From contig CAYRXO010000109.1 in the NCBI GenBank assembly GCA_964428215.1, positions 1 to 12,125 of the forward strand: a DNA stretch of 12,125 nt, given 5' to 3'. Source of the DNA: Accumulibacter sp964428215 (GTDB lineage Bacteria; Pseudomonadota; Gammaproteobacteria; Burkholderiales; Rhodocyclaceae). Positions 8,026 through 12,125 of the stretch are shown one piece after another. The notes below the pieces were generated by a model. It ran no database searches. It was not told where the DNA came from and worked only from the letters and a program-made list of their open reading frames with translations. A program made the translations under genes and the position numbers. The number at the start of each line of letters is the position of its first letter. Position 1 is the stretch's first letter.

Positions 8026-8947
8026 ATCCGTCCTGAGTACTCGAACGAGCCTGATTGAGGAGCATCAGTTTGACAGGACAGGATTCAATAGCTGCCAGTG
8101 CGTGTTTGACGTCACTTTTTACCGTACTCTCGGCCCGCACCACCACCACCACCTGTCCCATGTGCGTTGCCAGCACACGAGATTCGGTCGTCATCAGCAA
8201 AGGCGGCGAATCGAAAATGATGATCCGGTCGGGATAACGGTTAGCCATTTCATCAAGCAGACTGACCATGGCTTCACTGGCAAGAAGCTCGGTTGCTCGC
8301 GAGTGTTGCGTACCGCTGGGCAGGATGCTCAGTTTTTCGACACTGGTTCTCAACAGCACATCAGACATTTCAACCGACTGTTCAGTCAGTACATCCAGCA
8401 AACCACGCGCCGGTTGCAGGCCGAGCATTTTCAGGATCGATGGCTTGGGCACATCGGCATCCACCAGCATCACCGTATTGTCCAGTTCCATGGCAATGCT
8501 CATCGCCAGATTGATCGCCGTAAAACTTTTGCCTTCACCGGGCAAGGCACTGGTCACCATCACCAGATTACCTCGCTTGATCGGAGCCGCGCCTTTACCC
8601 ATGGCATTAGCAATCAGCGGCCGTTTGATCACGCGGTACTGATCAGCAATTTGCGAGCGTGGCGCGTCCGGACTGATCAGCCCCATGCTGGCCAGCCCGT
8701 TCATATCCAGTTCGACTCGTCTTGACTGCACATTGAGTCTGGGAGCAGACGACTCAATTGTTGCTTCTGTCTCTGCAAGCTCCACCTGCGTCGCAGGATT
8801 CTCCGGCAGATCCTGCTCGGCAAACCCGGTAGTTTTTTCTTCAACAATGCTGTCCTTGACTATCGGGTTGGCAGCAACAGACGGGATCTCCACGCCTGCT
8901 TTCCGTAATTGCTCGAGGCGCTTGGCTGCTTGTTCAATCAGGCTCAT
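7961..8947 (-). CDS. XrtA-associated tyrosine autokinase (BY-kinase)
   Basis: This 328-residue cytoplasmic BY-kinase should autophosphorylate on C-terminal tyrosines and regulate its chain-length partner encoded just upstream. Walker A SALPGEGKS is at 133-141, the Walker A' motif VMLVDADV at 159-166 and Walker B IIIFDSPP at 242-249. The N-terminal 120 residues are a variable linker. The C-terminus is (GY)8 followed by GASDSN, giving eight tyrosines at 308-322, a strongly regular version of the tyrosine cluster. It matches the TIGR03018 family. It lacks its own membrane helices, as expected for a split kinase. Its ribosome binding site GAGGA (8958-8954) overlaps the stop codon of the chain-length gene, 6 nt before the ATG. 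The 3' end overlaps the beta-barrel gene by 65 bp. Confidence 0.93.
   Translation of the reverse strand: MSLIEQAAKRLEQLRKAGVEIPSVAANPIVKDSIVEEKTTGFAEQDLPENPATQVELAETEATIESSAPRLNVQSRRVELDMNGLASMGLISPDAPRSQIADQYRVIKRPLIANAMGKGAAPIKRGNLVMVTSALPGEGKSFTAINLAMSIAMELDNTVMLVDADVPKPSILKMLGLQPARGLLDVLTEQSVEMSDVLLRTSVEKLSILPSGTQHSRATELLASEAMVSLLDEMANRYPDRIIIFDSPPLLMTTESRVLATHMGQVVVVVRAESTVKSDVKHALAAIESCPVKLMLLNQARSSTQDGYGYGYGYGYGYGYGYGASDSN
7982..8029 (-). repeat. hexanucleotide tandem repeat, unit GGATAC, eight copies, read in two frames
   Basis: Eight consecutive 6-bp units on the minus strand read GGATAT, GGCTAC, four perfect GGATAC copies, GGCTAT and GGTTAC. In the kinase frame each unit is Gly-Tyr. 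In the beta-barrel frame the four perfect copies give Asp-Thr, producing the ATDTDTDTDTA start of that ORF, and ATG 8025 lies within the first unit. Gain or loss of one unit keeps both frames open, so copy-number change would alter tail length rather than switch genes off. Confidence 0.95.
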
Positions 8948-8956
8948 CAGCTATCC

Positions 8957-10513
8957 TCACGCAGAACGGGCAGAAAAAAGGAACAACGCCAGCAATCCTG
9001 CCCCATAGGCTCCTAACAAGGACAGACAGGCGGCCGCAAATCGCAGCAGGTCTTTTCGATCCTGGCGTTTACGGGACTCTGTGGAAAGCATCGAAACCGA
9101 GCCGAGCAAAGGCAGACCACTCATCTCGCGTAAGGAGCGTGAGTCGAAAAACACTGGTCGCAACTGACTCGTGGCAAAAGCGGCGGCAATACCCGCCCCC
9201 AAGGCCACCAACAAGGTCAAGGGGAGAAATAACGAGCGATTGGGTGCCACAGGCTTCGGCGAAACACGCGGCGGATCGATCAGCCGAAAGTCGACACCAG
9301 CAGCATTATCCATCTGGCTCCCGATAGTCGCCGATTCGCGCCGTTGGACCAATTGCTCATAGTTCTTTTTATTGATGTCGTAGTCACGGTTCAACTGGGC
9401 AAATTCAGCTTCGATCTGCGGAACCATTTTCACCGCGCTTTTCAACCGTTCATAACGCGCCTGATACTCGGCAACCCGGGTGCGCAAACCGGCAACCGAA
9501 GCTTCCGCTTCCGAGAGAGCAATTTTCAGTTGTTGTTGGACAGGGTTCGCTCCGGTTGGCGAGCTCACGGTAGCAGCCGTGTTCCGTCGGGCAGCAACCT
9601 CCTTGCGCTTCTGTTCTTCAAGCTCCTTGATACGGTTGCGCGTGCTGACCACGTCCGGGTGTTTGTCGGTATAGCGCTGCAATAAAGCGTCTAGATTGCG
9701 TTGCATGGCATCGAGTCGGCTGTCGATCTCAGGTATTGAAACACCCGAAATCGATTCTTGCGTCGTGTCGGGCAGTAACACCGGCTCTTCACCCAACAAT
9801 TGACGCTTGAGTGCGTCTCGCGATTGCTCGGCTTCACGCAGGGCCAGCCGACTCTGCTCGAGCAAGGCACTGGTCTCGGTCATCTTGCTGAAATGATCCT
9901 TCCCTTCACCCGACTGGACCTCAAGATTTTTCAGCTTGAACTCTTTCAGTTTGGTCTCTGCTTCTTCGAGTTTCTTTTCATACCCGGCGATTTCCTTGTC
10001 AAGAAACTTCCGGGCTGATTCACTGTCCTTGCGCGAATCCCCCAGGTTCGATTCGACAAAAATGGAAACCAGTGATTGCACTACCCGCTTGGCACTTTCC
10101 GGCTGCGTGTCCCGATAGCTGATCGAATAGATGTTATCCCTGCTGGTGTTGGTAATTTTCAGCGCCGACATCAAACTTTCCGTCAAATTATCACGCTCGG
10201 CCTTGGATTGAATCTTCAGATCTAGATCGGCCATACGGATCAGTTTTTCCACGTTCGGCCGGCTAATCAAGGTACGGCTCAACATCATGACCTGCTGATC
10301 GACATTGGGCTGCGTCACCAGCCCGGCCATCAACGGCCGAAGTATTGACTGCGTATCGACGAAAATTCTGGCCGTGGCTTCGTACTTGTCCGGAATGGAG
10401 AGGACGGCCAGCACACTGGCCAACCCGACCACCCAGGCAACGATGATCGCCAGCCAGCGGCATCGCCACATCCCCCGCAGGACCGTTGTCACTTGTCGGA
10501 GCAGTTCATCCAT
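8957..10513 (-). CDS. Wzz-like polysaccharide chain-length determinant, XrtA system
   Basis: This 518-residue inner-membrane co-polymerase is expected to set exopolysaccharide length and bridge to the export lipoprotein. Helix 1 (about 20-40) is followed by a Wzz domain with PDKYEATARIFVDTQSILRP (41-60). The periplasmic part has long predicted coiled coils (about 165-240, 265-310, 328-365) and the conserved LNRDYDINKKNYEQLVQRR (374-392). A proline-rich run DPPRVSPKPVAPNR (413-426) precedes helix 2 (427-449). An unusual extra hydrophobic helix closes the protein (about 490-513). The arrangement fits the TIGR03007 family. The cytoplasmic kinase is a separate downstream protein 9 bp away. ATG 10513 has no strong Shine-Dalgarno. 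The 100-bp spacer from the export gene contains two small hairpins (CTGCC/GGCAG and CACC/GGTG). Confidence 0.92.
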   Translation of the reverse strand: MDELLRQVTTVLRGMWRCRWLAIIVAWVVGLASVLAVLSIPDKYEATARIFVDTQSILRPLMAGLVTQPNVDQQVMMLSRTLISRPNVEKLIRMADLDLKIQSKAERDNLTESLMSALKITNTSRDNIYSISYRDTQPESAKRVVQSLVSIFVESNLGDSRKDSESARKFLDKEIAGYEKKLEEAETKLKEFKLKNLEVQSGEGKDHFSKMTETSALLEQSRLALREAEQSRDALKRQLLGEEPVLLPDTTQESISGVSIPEIDSRLDAMQRNLDALLQRYTDKHPDVVSTRNRIKELEEQKRKEVAARRNTAATVSSPTGANPVQQQLKIALSEAEASVAGLRTRVAEYQARYERLKSAVKMVPQIEAEFAQLNRDYDINKKNYEQLVQRRESATIGSQMDNAAGVDFRLIDPPRVSPKPVAPNRSLFLPLTLLVALGAGIAAAFATSQLRPVFFDSRSLREMSGLPLLGSVSMLSTESRKRQDRKDLLRFAAACLSLLGAYGAGLLALFLFSARSA

Positions 10514-10613
10514 CGGTTTCAGACTCTATCGTTTCGGTTAAAGATACACCACTCTCGGTGCTGCCAACGGGAACGGCAGACAATGAGCTGCCCGGTCCCG
10601 CACGCTTCTCCGA

Positions 10614-11240
10614 TCAGAACCAGCTTTGCGGAATGATCAGTACATCGCCCGGCAGAACGTCAACATTCGCCGAAATGTCGCCACGACGGATGAGATCGTT
10701 CAATCGGACCCCGTACTGCTTGTTTCCCTCAGCAGCACGCAGAATGCTGGCACCGTTGCCATTGGCGAAATCGGTCAGACCGCCGACCGCGATCATCACA
10801 TCCAGCAAGGTCATGTTCTGTTTGTACGGAAGCGCCTGCGGCTTGGCCGCCTCGCCAACCACACGAATCTGTTCGTTGCGACTACCGATAAAGCTGGTGA
10901 CGATGACGGTCACCACCGGGTCACGAATGAAAGTCCCGAGCGCTTTCTCCATATCCCGCGCCAAGGCTGTTGGCGTCTTGCCCATGGCCAGCATATCCTC
11001 GATCAGCGGAGCAGCCACCATGCCATCCGGCCGCACAGGTACAGTCATCGACAATTCAGGATTGCGCCATACCAGGATGTTGAGCATGTCACCCGGACCG
11101 ATGTTGTAGCGATACTCAGGACTTGCGGCCGATGTTGGTGCTGGAGGAAAAGACGCACATCCGACAAGCCAGGCTCCCAGCATTCCTACCACAAACCAAC
11201 GAAACGCGATGCCAAAGCAGGCATGCAAGCGTGTAAGCAT
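10614..11240 (-). CDS. Wza-like polysaccharide export lipoprotein, XrtA system
   Basis: This 208-residue outer-membrane lipoprotein should form or gate the exit channel for the polysaccharide. A signal peptide ends in a lipobox LVGC, with Cys28 as the lipidated residue. The Poly_export domain follows (YRYNIGPGDMLNILVWRNPE, then VRPDGMVAAPLIED) and then an SLBB domain (IRVVGEAAKPQALPY, with LLDVMIAVGGLTDFANG). Length and architecture match the TIGR03027 family, shorter than E. coli Wza. The frame is open 12 codons further upstream to a possible start at 11276. ATG 11240 is preferred because a textbook AAGGAG lies 6 nt before it and because it gives a normal signal peptide. This is the first gene after the predicted promoter. 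Confidence 0.93.
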   Translation of the reverse strand: MLTRLHACFGIAFRWFVVGMLGAWLVGCASFPPAPTSAASPEYRYNIGPGDMLNILVWRNPELSMTVPVRPDGMVAAPLIEDMLAMGKTPTALARDMEKALGTFIRDPVVTVIVTSFIGSRNEQIRVVGEAAKPQALPYKQNMTLLDVMIAVGGLTDFANGNGASILRAAEGNKQYGVRLNDLIRRGDISANVDVLPGDVLIIPQSWF

Positions 11241-11246
11241 TTTTCT

Positions 11247-11252
11247 CTCCTT
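11247..11252 (-). promoter_or_regulatory. strong ribosome binding site AAGGAG for the export gene
   Basis: AAGGAG read on the minus strand is spaced 6 nt (AGAAAA) before ATG 11240. It is the strongest Shine-Dalgarno sequence in the window and decides the start of the export lipoprotein over the upstream in-frame codon at 11276. Confidence 0.85.
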
Positions 11253-11326
11253 ATCAGTCGCCAGTCTTGTTACCAATGACCATGAATCCAGAAGACATCA
11301 GTGATACCTATGATTGAGTGCGCCAC

Positions 11327-11354
11327 AGTATAGTGGAATCGGGCTTTGAGACAA
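11327..11354 (-). promoter_or_regulatory. predicted sigma-70 promoter for the cluster
   Basis: On the minus strand TTGTCT (11354-11349, four of six consensus bases) and TATACT (11332-11327, five of six) are separated by 16 bp. Transcription would begin near 11320, giving a 5' leader of about 80 nt before the export gene. The -10 is framed by CCAC and GTGG (11323-11336), a small inverted repeat that might be an operator. The call rests on sequence match only. Confidence 0.45.
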
Positions 11355-11450
11355 AAGAATCATCTGCACCACTCTCCTCCTGCCATTTGTAAGCACCGCG
11401 TGCCTTATCTTCTCTAGTGAATGCAGTTCCTGAAGCAAGGAGTACATCCG

Positions 11451-11478
11451 TCAACCCGGATTGAATTGAATCAACCCG
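11451..11478. repeat. direct repeat TCAACCCG, 20-bp period, upstream of the promoter
   Basis: TCAACCCG occurs at 11451-11458 and again at 11471-11478. The 20-bp period, about two helical turns, would place both copies on one face of the DNA. The pair is about 100 bp upstream of the predicted -35, a suitable place for an activator. It could also be chance. Confidence 0.35.
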
Positions 11479-12125
11479 ATGCGCATTCCCAAGTGAACGG
11501 CTCCATGGCGAAAAAATGAACCACCAACTCGAAGAGTAATCCCCTGGTGGCAAAACGCCAGCCAAAAAACGCACAGCCAGGGTAATCTGGCCGAGCAGGA
11601 GCAGCCGGGCGGAAATTTCTTGTCTCGCATGAACAAGAAAGCAGCATCTCAGTTTGCCAGCATTTCAACGGATCCGGAGCAGCGGCTCTCCCGTCATCCA
11701 TTCGACGATACGCCGCCCGCCAAGGATCGTCTCGGCCAGAACGAAATGACGATGATCCGCCTGCAGCGCACCGATGATCGCCGCGCGCCGGTCAGGCGGC
11801 TGCGCGCGCATGGCGGCCAGCAAGGTATTGTCGACTTCCAGGGCCACTATCGCCAATAAATTGCCTTGATCAGCCACTTTGAGCGGATCGAGTCCCGGGA
11901 ATCCGCAGCCAGCGGCACCGACGTCTCCACCGGCAAGGCTTCTTCATGTCACGGCATGCCAACAGCCGAATGTCGGACAATTTCGTTCAAAGTGGTGGCG
12001 CACCCGCCTCTCGGGTCACGCAGCGGGCGAATCTCGGCACCGTTTGTGCGCGTTTGGCGAACCAGTTCGTGCAAGGGAAACGCAGATTTATTCCCGCCAG
12101 CCCCCACACTTAATATGACAATGTT

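Larger units (their letters stand above)
11241..12125. other. upstream region, no identifiable gene
   Basis: The part to about 11640 is of ordinary composition and holds the promoter and the direct repeat. One minus-strand frame runs 11574-11308 from a GTG, but it lacks recognisable features and overlaps the predicted promoter. From about 11640 the sequence becomes GC-rich. There a minus-strand frame is open from 11943 to 11665, with a GTG at 11877 as its only plausible start (70 residues, including ALEVDNTLLAAMRAQPPD). A second minus frame is open from the window edge to 11949. A plus-strand 55-codon frame runs 11946-12113 with AAGG 8 nt before its ATG. These compete with one another and none is recognised. 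Possibilities are decayed coding sequence, a repeated element or non-coding DNA. Confidence 0.5.

Noticed and set aside
7870..8058. Plus-strand frame with an Arg-Ile repeat
   Set aside because: It is the antisense reading of the GGATAC tract within the kinase and beta-barrel genes; no domain and no independent ribosome binding site.
8138..8152. Five tandem CAC triplets (poly-His in a plus-strand frame)
   Set aside because: On the coding strand these are five Val GTG codons in the beta-strand core of the kinase domain (GQVVVVVRAES); ordinary low-complexity coding sequence.
8102..8725. Long plus-strand frames opposite the kinase and export genes
   Set aside because: Antisense shadows of well-supported minus-strand genes.
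11238..11252. GG-N10-GC spacing before the export gene as a sigma-54 promoter
   Set aside because: The GG is part of the Shine-Dalgarno and the GC lies after the start codon; the flanking TGGCAC and TTGC bases are absent.
11545..11570. TGGC/GCCA hairpin near an A/T run as a terminator
   Set aside because: The stem is only 4 bp, and the homopolymer lies on the wrong side for a minus-strand terminator and is A rather than T on the plus strand.
11308..11574. Minus-strand 88-codon frame from GTG
   Set aside because: No recognisable domain, no ribosome binding site, and it overlaps the predicted promoter; kept only as part of the unassigned region.

Overview
The window holds most of an exosortase A (XrtA/EpsH) type exopolysaccharide cluster, the locus that accompanies the PEP-CTERM protein-sorting system of Gram-negative bacteria. 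A Wza-like outer-membrane export lipoprotein, a Wzz-like chain-length protein, a BY-type tyrosine autokinase, an outer-membrane beta-barrel and XrtA together point to a diderm proteobacterium. The gene order suggests a beta- or gammaproteobacterium, but nothing in the window fixes the genus.

Every confident gene lies on the minus strand, so transcription runs from high to low coordinates. From the promoter end the order is: polysaccharide export lipoprotein (11240-10614), chain-length determinant (10513-8957), tyrosine autokinase (8947-7961), outer-membrane beta-barrel protein (8025-6376) and AAA ATPase (6366-5263). A 352-base gap follows, with a hairpin, a 12-bp palindrome and a possible 36-residue ORF. 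Then come polysaccharide deacetylase (4910-4056), FemAB-like protein (4063-2963), exosortase A with a fused EpsI domain (about 2863-1274) and a GT4 glycosyltransferase (1277-114). Several junctions overlap or nearly touch (4, 8 and 65 bp overlaps; 9 bp gaps), which indicates operonic, translationally coupled expression. A plausible sigma-70 promoter lies at 11327-11354.

Inferred joint role: the glycosyltransferase and genes outside the window build a repeat unit. The chain-length protein and its tyrosine kinase control polymer length, and the export lipoprotein forms the outer-membrane exit. The deacetylase and FemAB-like protein probably modify the polymer or a linked moiety. Exosortase A cleaves PEP-CTERM-tagged exoproteins at the inner membrane. 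The beta-barrel and the ATPase are conserved companions of unknown precise function.

The most unusual feature is a GGATAC hexanucleotide repeat at 7982-8029. In one frame it encodes the (Gly-Tyr)8 tail of the kinase. In another it encodes the Thr-Asp repeat that begins the downstream beta-barrel ORF. The region beyond the promoter (about 11360-12125) contains no gene I can identify. Its outer half is GC-rich with several short competing reading frames. Neither edge shows the other usual cluster members (initiating sugar transferase, asparagine synthase-like amidotransferase).
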